Notes: generated by a model from the sequence alone, not told the origin. 64,000 nt of DNA from Chlorokybus atmophyticus (GCA_009103225.1 RHPI01002998.1:1-64000); one strand, 5' to 3'; numbered from the stretch's first letter, positions 50,585 through 63,925 are shown. Numbers and translations: made by a program.

Positions 50585-51622
50585 AGAGGGACAAGTTGCC
50601 ACATTATGCACAATCGCAGAAGCCATGCAGTTTACTCAGTTGTATGACACACATTGTTATTATTCTTCCGTTATTGCTGTCTCTTTGTGAAATGCACGAC
50701 AACAAGTGCACACTGCTCACTATGCTGTCATCTGAAAAGCGGGTCACTAAATGCGGCTGCACACATTTGTCTGAACCATTCAAAAAATGGTCACAACTTA
50801 TTTAGCGCATGAGCTATGTATTTTCTATGTGTACAAAAGATGCAAGCTGCATCACGCACATGCAAAGCACACCGCATGCAAAGCACACTCACATGCCATA
50901 TACCAACTCAGCACACCGCATGCATGCATTTACATATAACACCACCGGGCTACATGTTAGCCTACTTACTCACTAAGCACGACACCAACTACCACTACCC
51001 CGTTAGACATCATGCAATGCATGCATGGGCAATTCACAGTCTTTACCTGCACGCATGTGCAGCTAGTTAGTCTTCCACGCGGTTGCCTCAGCCAGCAGGA
51101 TGAGCAGCACACGGACTCCCCCTCCCCCTCCCCCTCCCCCTCTCCTTCACCCACACCCTCACTCCCTCCGCTTCCTGGCACTGCTGCTGCTTCAAACCCT
51201 CGTCCAGGGCCCCTCTGCCCTGCCCCTTTGGCAGCGATGCTGTCGCCTCGCTTGGCCATGAGCTGGGTCACTGGCACGCCCTTGCTGCTAGTTAGGTGCT
51301 GCTGGTGGGGTTGGGTTATGAAAATGACAGTGCTACCTTGCACGCGGTGCTATTGGGATAAAGCAAGATACTCCACATGACATGACATGACATGACATGA
51401 CATGACAGACAACACCATGCAGGTGTTGTGCGCAATCATCAGGTCATCAACAGGTTAGGCCCGTATGAGGGTACATGTTGAATCTACCAGACAGTCAAGG
51501 GGAGACAGTCGAATAGAACTTGTCTACACAGGCACTAGGGCTAAGGAGACACAACAACACCACATTACAACAGCAGACTGCTGCTTTGCTTACACGCTAG
51601 TGGACTGTACACCCCCGGAAGC
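50585..51622. other. Intergenic, convergent gene ends, with small tandem repeats
   Basis: No gene seen. It contains a (CTCCCC)n tract at about 51115-51146 and about six ACATG units at 51375-51406. Confidence 0.6.
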
Positions 51623-54600
51623 CTACGAGGACTGTTCTTCTTTCTTCGCGTTGAGTTCCTGTTCCAGATTGTCCGCATCATCGATATCCCATCCATCATC
51701 GGCGCCACCCTCCCCCTCGCCTTCGCCTTCTCCAACATCCTCACCATCGTTGTCATCACCAAAGATATCATCCGTATCATCATCAAGCGAGTTGGAAGGC
51801 GCTTCTGAAGCCGACTTCTCTGCTGCTGGTTTGGCTGCCGCATCTTGCTTAACCGCTGTTTTCTCCGCTGCTTCCGCTTTCGCCACAGACGCTTGCTCCG
51901 ATACGGCTTCCACGCGGGACTTAGCGGCATCGGTGAAGGACTTCGCTTTCGCTGCCAGCATGCCAGTGAAGGACTTTTCCTTCACTGGCGCAGCTTCGCT
52001 GGGCGACTTGGCTGCTGATTTCGCTTCTTCTGCTGCCGCAGCTGATGCAGCGGCTTCCGCTCTGGCTTCTGCTTCTGCTTCCTGCTGCGTAGGGACTTCT
52101 ATGACTGGCCTGGGAGAGGCCTTGAAGTCGCTTCGGAGCTTCTCCATCCCCTGCGTAGCGGCTTCGAATTGCTTTCTGGCTTCCTCAAACTGCGCCAGCG
52201 TGCCTGCCTGCCTCTCAGCTTCCAATATATCATCCACCTGCCCAACACAGGTGGGTGCTGAGCTCGTATCACAGCGTGCGACACCATATTGTGTGAACCC
52301 ACGTGTACCTCATCTCGCACTGCGTCAACAGCTGCAAACACGCCCACAAGCTGGCCTTCGACTTCAAGATACTTGTTCTCAAGCGCTCGGCGACTGCGCG
52401 TAAGATGGAACACCTCTTCTTCCATATTAAGCTCAGCCATCTGATTCCTGCACACATCCACGCACGTGCAAGTGCGCCAGGCATTGGAAGGATTGCACAC
52501 AACGCAGTACCATGTGTAGACCATTACTTGCGTGCGAGTAGTGTCTCGAGCTCTCCATTGATGAACTTCAGTCTGCGCAGCAGAGTCGAGGCTTCCTCAC
52601 AGCGAGCGGTGACGTGTATGGCGGCCGCCTTGAGGTGGTCCTCGCTTGCTGTGATGAGGGCCGCCCTGCCAAAATTCAAAGCATGAGTATCGAAACATCT
52701 GTCTGAACTTCAAAGGAGACTTGCTTTACAACTCGTACGTACTTGTTTGTGGCCGACAAAGTTGCCGCGAGCGCGCTCTGGTGTCGCCATGTGTCCTGCA
52801 TCGGTGTTCGTAACATCGCGACATCGGTGTATTGGGACAAAAGTGATTGAAACAACACTGCATGCTGTCACCACTTGACCACAGGTGTGCTCAAACACAC
52901 CTGCAAGAACTCCTCCCATTGGTGCACAACCTCCAGTTCAGTCATGTGATTAATTGTGGAGATGGCCATCTCCTTCTCCTGAAATAAGATTGTGGTATCA
53001 GCAAAGAACATGCATAACGATGATGATAGGTGGATGAATCACACAAAGTTGGCTTAAGGACGGTGCCAACCTTGAGCGCGAGCGACTTGATGAGTGCCGC
53101 GTTGGCGCCCTCAAACTCCTCTCTTTCTTCGCGCTGCTTTGCTTGTCGCGTGGTGCACACACCAATCTGCTCACATGCAGAGTTGCTTGCTATAGGTTGA
53201 GTAGTAACGCAACATGCAGTACATCCGCAGTACTGTTAAGGGCGAGCTTACACACGCACGCGCACACACATGCGCGCAAGCACGCACGCATGTACACATT
53301 TTTGCAAGCACAAACACACACGCCCACACACACACCTGTGCGTTGACTGCTGCGAGCTCCTTCTCCAATTCGGTGCGCTTTGCTGCCAATGTCTCCATCT
53401 CCCCTTGCAAAACCTGCAATCACAGCCAGTATGAAACAGAGAGCTATGGCTGAGCAGAACATCACAAGTAAAGTAAACACGAGCGATGTAAGCATACCTT
53501 TTCTGCCTCCGCCACTTCTTCCATGCGCCTGGCGCAGTAGTCTGCCGCCTCATCTTTGTGCTGCTTGTTGTCGGCACGCTTCTGATGCAAAGCTGAGATT
53601 CCCTCTTGCAGGGCAGCCGCCGCTTCGGCCACCCTCGCAAGCTTGTCCTGATACAAGCCGCCATGCATTGAGCGCCATCAATCAGCACACAAAGGACAAA
53701 TATACAAACAATCCCAACCTTGTGTATGTCCTCCCAAGCCTTCTCACTTGCACTTTGGTACCTTCTGTCCGCATGCGCGCGCACGCGAGTGGACAGCTCC
53801 AGCACCTCCTTCGTCCTCTCAGAACTCTGTGCGCAAACAACAACATCATCTTTGTTTTTCCAACAGGCATGCGCACATGCACGCACTCACACACATGATT
53901 ACGCACGCACGCACGCACGCAATGCACAGAAACCTGCACATGCACTGAGGAGGGGTCGAGAGGCTCATGCATGGAGCGTGGAGAGTCTGTGTACTCCGAT
54001 TGTTTGATGTTGCCATTGCTTGTTGCAGCGCTCGGACTCTTCAATGGCTTAACTAGAGCATCAATCTCAGCCTGAGCCCAAACCAACATCAGTCTATGCG
54101 CATGCAGGCGGTTGCTGGCAACAATGAACACATCAAAGGCTTGTGTCACCTTGGCTTTGTTAATCAGCGCATCAAGTCGTTCACGCTCAGGGCTGATCTT
54201 GAGCGCAGCAACGGCGCCGCATGCAAGATCAAGCAATTCTTGCTTTGAGATCTGCCAATCGCAATTTGGGGGTTCACACACATTAGCTCCACAAGCGTCA
54301 AGCATGTCATTCCCGTGCTGCTTACCTGAACCTCCACATCATGACCGCCGGAAACAGCTGAAAGCTTAACAATGCCAGTGAGAACCGCCTGCAGACAGCC
54401 GTATCAGAAGGACGCTAAGTCAAGTCCAAAACGCCAAATCTCTGCATGTGTGCGTTTATATGTGTGCATGCACGTAACTGTACACTTGCATGCAAGTGCT
54501 CAGTTACGTGCGCGTACATGTGTGCGCATGCATGTGACAGATTACGTGTTATACACACAACCGTGCAATCCTTGCACCTGATAAGCCTCTTCCCCGCCAA

Positions 54601-56061
54601 CCAGGCACTCTTCGAACAGCTCAAGCAGGAGTCTCCTCTCCTCATTGTCAGGGGCATCCTCGACAAAGTTGGTCACAAGAAGCTCGAGCGCACGGGATCG
54701 CAGGAACACGTCTTTGAAAGTGAGTGCCTCAGGACTGCCCGAGCGCGCATCATAAAACGCAAGACGCTGGATGGGAATTGACTGCGACGACTGCAGCGAC
54801 GATGCACGTGAAGCGTCACTCGCTGCGTCGTCCATTGCATCCTCCTTCTCTACTGTTACGGCATCCTCTGCAATGCACAACCCATCACAAGAGTGTCTTT
54901 ACCTGAGCCCTTTTGCCAAGGTTGCAATTGGGTACAGCTGAGAAGGTTGGCAGGCGGATTTGGTGAAAGTTTGGTTGTTGGTGGGTTTGCATTAGTAGTT
55001 GCTTTGAATCAAGCTACCATTTGTCTGCTGTTGTGTAGGTGCTTGTGGCACTGTGTGGAGTTGTACCATTCATTGATGAAACACATCACAGCCACTTTGG
55101 CAATGCTGTTTGGAGTGTGTACCTGAGTCCAGCACCTCGTCCGCACTCTGAGCCTCGGCCTGACTCTTCTCCTGTTCCTCCTGGCTTTGCTCCTTCTGCT
55201 GCTGCTGCTCTCCGCTTGCACCAGCAGAGCCATCTTCCTTCAAATTGCTGCTGTTGCTCTCACCATTGAGCTCCCTCAAAGCACGGCCCCATCTCATAAG
55301 AGCCTACAATCACACAGTTACAACTATCAACTACTCTCTCCTAGCTAGTTGTTATATGCTTAAATGCAACGACAACAACAATAATAACATCATGAACACC
55401 ATCAACTGCAATCAATCACCTGTGCGCGTTCGGGGCCTTTGGCTTGGCGCGCTACGCGTTCCAGGCGTTCAACAGCAGCGTGGAAGTCATTGTAGTTGCG
55501 GCCCACCTGAGGGCAATGCCGATTGTGTATTGCAATACGAATCACAAGCTGGATTGAGCATTAACCATGTTGACAATGTCCATCAGCACTCTGTAAGTTG
55601 CATTACCAGCCTACTGTGGACCGCTCTGGCTGACCCGAGCACTGCACCTTGCACCTGCATTTGCACGCACACAACCATCACATTCCTGAATCCAACACAG
55701 CGTTGCGCAACTGCAGGTTTGATTAGATCAGTTCAACTCTCTCAACTCCATGCAAGCTGCTGCAAGCTGGTGCTTGGCATTGTTGGGTCAAACGTGACGC
55801 AATGCAGCAGCTGGCTAGCAGCAATGCTGATTGACGTGACTTGGCACAACTCAATTGAAGGGAGCAATGCATTGATCAACACTTCACACGCAAACAGGCA
55901 CAGATCCAGCTGTTAAGCAGCATCTTATGCTTGATTGTGGCCTGGTCAGACCGCCCCATTGCCTGTGAGAAGGTGCCGGCGAGGTTCTTGCCGAAGGCGT
56001 TGAGCGGCGTGGGACCCGTGCGCCCCTCCGCCGCAGCCCGGAGCTTCCCAAACCACGACAT
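51623..56061 (-). CDS. Coiled-coil protein of plant ELKS/Rab6-interacting/CAST-like family
   Basis: Sixteen exons, 829 aa: complement(51623..52237, 52309..52447, 52528..52665, 52743..52795, 52901..52978, 53071..53166, 53336..53413, 53498..53647, 53719..53826, 53934..54071, 54150..54251, 54326..54388, 54578..54867, 55123..55303, 55420..55506, 55888..56061). The start MSWFGKLRAAA, the block ERLERVARQAKGPERAQ followed by ALMRWGRALREL, and AFYDARSGSPEAL, TFKDVFLRSRALELL and LLLELFEECLVGGEE match in order the N-terminal half of a land-plant family annotated with ELKS/Rab6-interacting/CAST names (from memory). The middle is long heptad coiled coil (KRTELEKELAAVNAQ and neighbours). The C-terminus is Ala/Lys/Glu-rich, then strongly acidic (GEGEGEGEGGADDGWDIDD). 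It probably acts as a scaffold or tether; function is unproven. The donor of the first exon is the weakest part of the model. Confidence 0.75.
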
Positions 56062-56401
56062 CGCTGCTCCCCCTCTACCCCCACGACGGCGACACCGCCG
56101 CCGCCGTCGTCGCCGCCGCCCACCTCAGCTATGCCAAAGCTGCCCTCAGCGATGGCACAGCTGACGTCATGAACCTGACACTTCTGTCCTATTAGGGAGA
56201 CGCACTCCCCCGCTAAAACGGGGTATCTGCTCCTCATGTAACTAAAGCTTTCTTGTTTGACCGAGAGCGTTGTAGCGTTGTAGATTTACTGCAAGCGTTG
56301 GAGAACAAGGCCTTGGGCCAGGTCTTGCAGCGTTGTTGGTAGCGTTGCCGATCAGGCCACAAAGCCCTAACGCGCCAGGCCAGAAGCGTGGCTTTTGCTT
56401 G

Positions 56402-56885
56402 ATGGCGGCGGTGGCGGTGCTGTGGCCTGGTGGTGGCGTGGCGTCACATAGGCTGGGATGCTGGGGGGAGCATGCCAGGGCCAGGGCCAGGCCCAGGCCC
56501 AGGCCCAGGCGGGGGAAGGTGGCATTGACAGCCTGCGCTGGCGGCGGCGCTGCAATCAGGCCACGCGCCGGCGGAGGCGGCGGCGGCGAACATGCGAGCA
56601 AGGGTGGTGGTCCGGCCAAGGTGCTGTGGCTGGTAGACTTCATGTCTCTGTGCTATGACGGCAGCACGCCGGACGCCATGGCAGCTGTCAGGTGAGCGAG
56701 CCGGGCATGCTCTGTGCTTGCTTATGTTGCATGCAGCCATTGATTGGGAGCTTGGGTATTGCATGGAGATGTTGGACATGAACATTGTGACCAACACACC
56801 CGTTGAAGTTGCAGCACAGTAAGCCGCATTGCCACCCTGTTGGCTCCAGCTCACATGTTGCTTGCTGCATTGCATTGCAAGCCAC

Positions 56886-56920
<35 letters not shown>

Positions 56921-58807
56921 GCACTTACATGCACGCATTAAACACAAGTTTGCGCATGCATGTGTGCATGCTTGCACACATGCATGCGTGTGCGCATACA
57001 CACATAGGGACACAGGCATGCGCGCACGCGCATATACCGAATCACACGCTCACAGCCACACAAGTCCACACGCGTGAGGTTACATGTATGTGCGCGCATT
57101 GCAGCATACGTATGCGTGCATGCACACACTATTCTCGTTGTTCTGGCACGACTTGAGACAGGGCTCACATAAACTTCACTCTTTGTCTCCCCACTTGATC
57201 CAACATAACACCGATTGCGTGCTTTGATGCTGCAGGTGGATGCGGGACGTGCTGCATTCTTCACAAGCCCGCGACGGGTCGTTCGCACCCGTTGTTGCTG
57301 TAAGTACGCAATGCTGGAATGTTGCTTTGAAGACACAACATGCTGACACACAAGAATGGATTAGTCCACCGCAGAGTTGTGCACATTGGCATGTGCTGTT
57401 GGTCAGGTGTTTGATGGCGAGCGCGGAAACACTGCTCGACGCGAAATCTTTGCGGGGTACAAAGCGGGGCGGAGGTCTTACAAACCATTGCAGGTGGTTG
57501 TGGTTGTGGTTGTGTGTGTGTGTGCTTGTGTATTGTCACAATACCTGTGCGGCATGACACTGATGTTGGTTTGCGCGCGTGCGCAAAAAGCTAGGCCGCC
57601 TCGAAGCGATCCCAGCCGCTGGATCTCCGCCTGGTCCTCCCGATCCTGCGCTCCTGGCTGCCCGAACTCAATATCCCCGTAAGCACACAACAACACCCAC
57701 ACAACCACACACTAGTTCAACTCTAACCAATTCCATCTCCAGGTTGTTCAGATGGATGACAGCGAGGCCGACGATGTGATCGCGACTCTTTGCACGCGCG
57801 CGCGGGACCACGACCACACTCTGCGTGTGGTCGTGGTCTCCGGCGATACTGACTTCCGACAACTGCTATCGCCAGAGGCACGCGTGAATGTCCTTACTGT
57901 TGTTGTGTGGGATGCAGTGTGCGCAGATGAGCTGATGTTGTGTGATGCTCCCCGCAATAGGTGTGTTTGTGCGTGCCGAGGGGAGACCTGGATAGGCTGA
58001 GCTTTTATACGACGGAGCACTTTGTTAAGCAGCACGCGTACCCGCCGCAGCAGGTGCGTGTACACGTGGATCTCGGTGTCACTTGTTGTAGTCGTTGCGT
58101 GTGTTGGCGAGTTGAGCGATTCGGGAGTGACCAATCAGATGCGCGTCTTGCGTACAGTATGCTGGTATGAAGATCTTATTGGGGGATGCCACAGACCGCA
58201 TCCCGCGCATTCCAGGGTGAGTGTACTCTGTACTGTGTGTATCCGTGTGTGCGCGCGCGTGCGTGCGCACGTGTGCCGGCGCACATTTGCTCTCGCACGT
58301 GTGTGCGCACCCACATATGTGCGCGTGCGTGCGTGCGTGTATGCGTGCATGGCACCGCGTGCCTGCAGGAGTGCGTGTGCGCACTTGTGTGTATGTCGTC
58401 ACGTGTTGCATTGTCAACATGGATGCCAAGCGAACATGTGTGTATGTCCCATCAGCGTTGCAAAGTCAACGGCGTTGAAGCTCGTGGAGCAATTCGTCGG
58501 AAGCGACCTCGCGGGCGCGCTCGGGAAGGGCCATCGCGAGGCTATCGAGCGCAACGCCGCCCTCATCGTCATGAAAAGGCATGCACATGTTGGGTTGTGT
58601 GCTTGGGCTTATGCTGTACACTGACTTCCTTTTCATCACAGGGATCTGGAAGATGTGGACTTTAAGGCCGAATGGCTCACGCAGCGCGACGCGTCATGCG
58701 ACAAGGAGCTGTTTGATTTGATCACGCAGCGATTGAGAAGTATTGCTGAAGAGGACAGATTAGTTACTCACACTCAACATAATACCCACTCAAGGACACA
58801 AACTTGA
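56402..58807 (+). CDS. 5'-3' exonuclease (DNA polymerase I 5'-nuclease type), organellar-like
   Basis: Nine exons, 56402..56691, 57236..57299, 57407..57493, 57595..57678, 57743..57883, 57961..58053, 58158..58216, 58456..58578, 58642..58807; 368 aa. Metal-binding and structural motifs are in order: KVLWLVDFMSLCY, VFDGERGNTARREIFAGYK, MDDSEADDVIATL, VVSGDTDFRQLL, LLGDATDRIPRIPG and the helix-3-turn-helix PGVAKSTALKLVEQF. The fold removes flap or RNA primer ends from DNA. Land plants have two such organellar nucleases (OEX1/OEX2, At3g52050 and At1g34380 types). The first 70 residues are Arg/Ala/Pro-rich, compatible with a plastid or mitochondrial transit peptide. The intron after exon 8 has a GC donor (AAAAG|GCATGC), required by frame. 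In the pocket, Asp-Asn in the usual GDxxDN is Asp-Arg here (DATDR). It starts 340 bases from the divergent coiled-coil gene. Confidence 0.88.
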
Positions 58808-58862
58808 TGCTGATAGGCACTTCGATGTATTCCAGTTGAGGATATATACAACTAGATTTATG

Positions 58863-61800
58863 TCAAAAAGCACGGATCCCAAACCCGCTCTTTTGCGACG
58901 ACGGCGACTGTTTTCGTGACTGGTTAGTCCCGGGAGAGGAAGAATTGGTTCTGGCTGAGGACTGCACCGATTCTGCGTGAAACAGGTTCATGTTGCTCAT
59001 GTTGTTGTTGTTGTTGGGTGTCCCGAGCATGCCTTTTGGTGAGCCTCCCGTTGAAAGCGTGCTGCGCGCGGTGTGGTTGAGAAGGTTGTTGCTGTATGAT
59101 GAGGAGTTGTTGAGAGTTAAGGAACTCTTGGACCAGCCGAGACCGCCGGCGGATCCGCTCAACTGAGATGTGATGCGGGAGTGCTCAGCACGAAGAGACT
59201 CCAACTTCTCCTGCTCACAGACACACAAACAGTGTTGGGTTGTGTGAGGTGGAATAGTTGTGTGTATGTGTGTTTGTTGTTACATGCCGGTGTTATTTTG
59301 TGTTGACTAGAAAAGGCACGTCTGTACGACTGTGCGTGTTTGTGTGTATGTGTGCGCGCGTGTGGTTATTTGCGTGTCATGTGTGCGTGTGTTTTCTCCC
59401 GTGCGTACATCAAGATGTGTGCAAGTGATAATTGTGAGTGCTGTCAACATGTTGCGCAACGTGCTAGCGAATCAACCAAACTCGCCTGCAGCTCCTCCTG
59501 CTTGGCCTTCTGCCCATCCATGTCCTCTAGCAGCCGCGGGTTGTTGACCAGACCATTCTGCATCTGCACAGCACAGAACACAACCCAAACTCAACCCTTC
59601 ATCACCACCTACCAACAACAACAACAACAACAACAAGCCCAACAAACCAACCTCGAGTCTTGCACGCCTTTTGCGCAGTATGTCCCTCAGTCTCTTCCCC
59701 CTCGCGAGTGCATCTCTTCGCCCCGCAGCCCCATCCTCAAGCTGGTCCACCTCTTTAGCCACAACCTAGCATGAACACATCGTGGGAATGTTGTGTCGTG
59801 CGGGTTGGGTTAGGTTGATGAAATGTGTCACACACTCACTTCGTTGGCTCGTGATTCAAACTGAAGCTTCTCGCGCAAATGCGTAAGACACTGAACGGTG
59901 ACTGTTGTCTGCTTTTTCAGTCTCAACAGCTCCTCGTTGCGCTCTTCGATCTTCTCGTGAAGGGACTGTGGCAGGGTGAGGAAAAAGTGTGGGTATGCAG
60001 TAATAGTTGTATCACCACCTCATGAGTGATACACAATGTGTCCTTGTGTCTCTTGCCTGGTTTTCGATCTTGAGTTGTTCAAAATCAATGAGGTGAAGTC
60101 CCTCTGCCAACTGCTCCTTGGCCTTGAGCACCCCCTCCAGCTTCTTGACCTGCGTCATGATGTGTGTGTGCGTGTGCACGCGCACGCACGCGCTTGTTAA
60201 GGATGTTGTTTTGGTACCTGCATCTTGAGTTGGATGTGTCTGCGGCGTATGCGCTCGACATCAGCGTCTTTCTGCTTCTCTTTGGCTTCAAACTGTGAGT
60301 AATGATGGTGCAGCAGCAGCAGCAGTAGCGATAAGGTTGCTTTGATGCAACTATTCATCCAACCACACACAACTATGACGCAAAACGTCCTCGCGCATGG
60401 ACACGCACCTGTCGAACGACCCTCTCGGGCATTCTCCTTCCGGTGTTGCTGTACTCGGCACTCCTGGCCACCTAACAGGTAATTTGTAAGAAATATTCAG
60501 TGACATGCTCGTGCACGTGCGTACGCACACGGGCACATCCAAGGCTACATGTGTTTTTGTGCGAAACTGTTCAAACAAGTTGTGCGTGCATCAACACCTC
60601 GGCCATGAATGTGAGGAAGGACTGGCGCGTTGTGGCTGCCATGTGCTCGCGATCCGACAACCGCTCCTGCATAGGATGTGTGTGTATGTGAGTGCGTGCG
60701 CGTGCATAAGTGTGTGGTGGGGAGTGTGTGCGCGCGCATATATGCGTACGCAACAAAGCACTTCACAGCAGACGAATGGACACATGCATGCACATGCGCA
60801 AAGTCAAGCAGCGTATTTGCATATATGTGTTTACAGTGCCGTGTGTTTGCACTCGTATGTACAGGTGCACCGACATCTGCAGGTTTGGTGCATGCAAGGA
60901 CACGCTGAACATGTTGTGCCAAACTGCACAAACATGCATGTGACGCTCACCTGCCAGTCTGCCAACCCAGACTCCATCTGCGCGCGCACGCGCTGCAGCT
61001 CCTCCTCATACTCCACCCACTGCCACACACTCTATACACAACAACCACGTTGAGAGGCACGTGAACACACCACCACCACAACAACAACAACAGCAAACAC
61101 GTTTCTACGCACTTGTTGATATCGCGTGCTCTCAGGTGAGTCAAAGATCCCCCCAACCGTATGCGTGTTCCCATCCTTATTGCTGCTGCTGTTCTTGTTG
61201 TTGTTGTGATTGCCACTGCTGTTGTTGGGTGTACTTGCGTTGTTGTTGTTGTTGTTCTTGTTGTCTTGCTTGTGTGGTGTGATAAGCATCGACAGTCTCC
61301 TCTGCAACGCCTGGCTCAACGCCTGCAGCCGATGCTTCTCCTCCTGCTCCTCCTGCAACAGCCTGCCCCAATCCTCCTGCGGTTGCGGCGGAAAGGCTGC
61401 AGGCGGTAGCTCCCCTAACGTATCACTCTCCTCCTCATCAACGATGTCAGCATCCTCATCGGCGATATCAACCTCATCGTTGAGGTCAACTTCGACGCCG
61501 GGAGTGTCTGCATGCCTGGGAGGAGGAGCGATATGCGTCCGACTGGCGGATATTTGCGCTACTTCTGCGGAGTCGGGTTCGGATATCAAAGAGTCAGGGC
61601 CGATATCTTCAATGTGGCCGTTCACATCCTCAGCGGCGTCAATGTCAACATCCTCGTCGCTGTTGTAAGCGTAGCCAGGGTTCGCCGCATCGATATCGGC
61701 CTCAACTAGCGATATCTGCCCTGCCTCCCCTTCTCCTTCTCCTTCTCCTTCTCCTTCTCCTTCTCCTTTTCCTGCCCTGGTAGCGTTGATATCGTCCCCA

Positions 61801-62542
61801 CCAACCTCCCCACCTCCCACCTCCTCGCTGTCGCCCTCCCCAGTGATATCAGCGAAGTCGCCCTCCCCCCGGGGAGTGAAACCACCGGACTCGCCTGGTG
61901 CGTCGAGGGGTGCGTCAGGGAAGGCATCCGGAAAGCCGTTCGGGTCTGGGGAAGCAGAAGGTGTGAGTCCAACCGTGAGAAGCGTGCAACAACAACAACA
62001 ACAACAAGACACCAGACTACCGACCATGATGACAGCAGCAATGTCAAAAAACATTGATGACAGTTGCAAAGGATGTTTGCAACAGTAGAAGCGACAATGT
62101 CAACAACCACAACAACGATGACAACAACACCAACTGATAAAGCAATTATCAGGAAAACAGCGACATTAAAGACAGCCTCAACAACAGTAACAGCACCAAC
62201 AACCCGTTTCTCACCATGTTCTCTGCTCGCGAGCTGCGCCGAATCCCGACTTTGGCTCCGCTGCTCTTCTTGCACATCAAGCACATCAAGCACATCACCG
62301 CCCTCTCCCTCCTGGTCCGTCGCCGCATCCCTGCCCACCACCACCGCCGCCTCCTGCAGTCCCGCCGCCTCCCCCTCTCCACCGCCCACTACAGGCGGCC
62401 ACTCCAGGCCCGGCTGATCCGCCGCCGCCGCGTCCTCGTCCACTCCAGCCTCCTGCGCCACCTCCGTCTGACCCTCCATTCGCTCCATCTGCTCCTCCTG
62501 CTCCGCCGCCGCCGCCGCCGCCGCCGCCGGCGGATCCGCCAT
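58863..62542 (-). CDS. CCDC96/FAP184-like axonemal coiled-coil protein
   Basis: Eleven exons, 735 aa: complement(58863..59210, 59486..59563, 59652..59765, 59840..59965, 60057..60149, 60218..60292, 60409..60471, 60598..60666, 60951..61031, 61113..61945, 62215..62542). The CCDC96/CCDC113 core (DUF4201) is plain: KAKEQLAEGLHLIDFEQL, KIENQSLHEKIEERNEELLR, TVQCLTHLREKLQFES, then KRLRDILRKRRARLE and MQNGLVNNPRLLEDMD. CCDC96 (Chlamydomonas FAP184) sits with CCDC113/FAP263 near radial spoke 3 in motile cilia, so the organism is probably flagellated. The N-terminal 370 residues are acidic, with an Ala run, GEGEGEGE repeats from a TCTCCT tract and many DID/DED words, as in CCDC96 rather than CCDC113. 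The C-terminal 110 residues are Ser/Asn-rich. Introns after the exons ending at 60057 and 59486 have GC donors (CCAG|GCAAGA, GCAG|GCGAGT). Confidence 0.88.
61735..61774 (-). repeat. (TCTCCT)n coding microsatellite
   Basis: About six TCTCCT units read in frame as GEGEGEGE in the acidic N-terminal half of the CCDC96-like protein. Confidence 0.85.
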
Positions 62543-63925
62543 GGCCTGCTGCGGTTTGTGTCTATTTTTGGCGTTTCTGTGTGCTGCAACTTGTTTTGTA
62601 CAGCTCGCTCAGAATCGCTGCCCCTGTGTGCCATCAGACAGACGTGCGCAGCGCGCGGCACTGTTGATGTGTCACGTGACGTTTCCGCCGTGCAGGTGGC
62701 AGCTCTGCGGCGGCGGCGGCGGCGAGTTTGTTGGGTGTGTGGGGCGCAGGGAAGCAGGGCTGGGTGACGGTAGCAATCATGCTTGTAGGCGGCAACCATG
62801 CCAGGCCAGGTGAGGTACACAGCAAGCTGTGCGGTCGCCCTTGGTGCTGCGCTCGACGCTTTGAGCGACAACGGCGGCGGCCAGGCCAGGGCAGGCCAGG
62901 CCAGGCCTTGGCGGCGGGCGCGCGTGCTAGCCTTATTTTCCTTATTGCGTGCACTTACGCCAGGGCCTGTGCCAGCCGCTGACAGGGACCACGGCAGGTA
63001 GACTGTTCGCGCACAGTTGCACGTGCACGCACGCACTCCCGCACACACACAGAGAGGCGCGGAGACACGGGGGGGGAGAGACGCATGGGCGGATTCAAGC
63101 GTACGCGCACGCACGTACACAAACATGCACACACGCGGACCCCTAACCCACATGCATCCATCAGATGAGACGACACACGCGAGTGCATGCATTCCAGCGG
63201 CAGGCAGGAGCGCACACATGCGCATGCAACAGGTTGTTGCCATCCACGCGTGCGTTCGCTTCTCCGCAGATGCAGACGTGGAAGAGAGATCCAGTGTGCT
63301 TTGTGGCTGACTTGATAGTGGGTGCAGTCAATGGGTAGGTAGATTGTGCAGCATCATATATATATATATATAGCCCAGGAGTGGATAACCGGTTTCAATG
63401 GCGTCACTGTCTGCGCTAGTGTACTGGTGTGTATTGGTGTGCATTGGTGTGGAATCTTGTTGGTGGTAGTGTATGTTACGTGTGATATCAGTGGCATGCG
63501 TATACGAGGCAAGTCACATGAAGTGCATGGCAACCTTGCTGGATTGAATTCACAAACACTGTGTATGCACATGCATGACTTGTAGACATGCAACACATAC
63601 ACATATGTGCAATCAGATGCATATGCAGTCACACGAACAACACTGCTTCGAGGAGACAACTTCCTTCTGCACACATAACCATCCATAGTGGGCCCCTTTG
63701 CTGGCCCCTGCGTGCTTGTTTGTTGCCTTTAACCTACTGCCTGCTGTCTCTGCATGTCTACTGTATGGTACATTGTAATGGTACATATCGCCTAGTATAA
63801 ACACTCCCTTGGGTCCAAAAACAGCTTGAACACAAGGCAAGCAGGCAGCCAGGACTCATGCATACATGCATACCCTTGCACGAGGCATCACAGGCATCAC
63901 ACAGGCTCCTCTGCAGCCAAGCAAG
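62543..63925. other. Right-end intergenic, only weak coding signal
   Basis: A GC-rich frame from an ATG at 62798 (MPGQVRYTASCAVALGAA) reads into a CCAGG-type repeat and ends at a plausible donor near 62998, and an acceptor-like CGCAG stands at 63266-63270. I recognise no family, so I do not call a gene. A short (TA)n lies at 63356-63373. Confidence 0.4.

Noticed and set aside
51465-52403. 312-residue Ser/Ala-rich open frame on the plus strand
   Set aside because: It is the antisense shadow of the Ala/Glu-rich last exons of the coiled-coil gene, which has family matches and consistent introns.
55245-55916. 223-residue open frame on the plus strand
   Set aside because: No domain or membrane pattern, and it overlaps exons and an intron of the minus-strand coiled-coil gene. 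It could be non-coding or chance.
62541-63310. Possible plus-strand gene divergent from the CCDC96-like gene
   Set aside because: One plausible donor and acceptor exist, but joining them gives an early stop and no family match, so it is described as a weak signal only.
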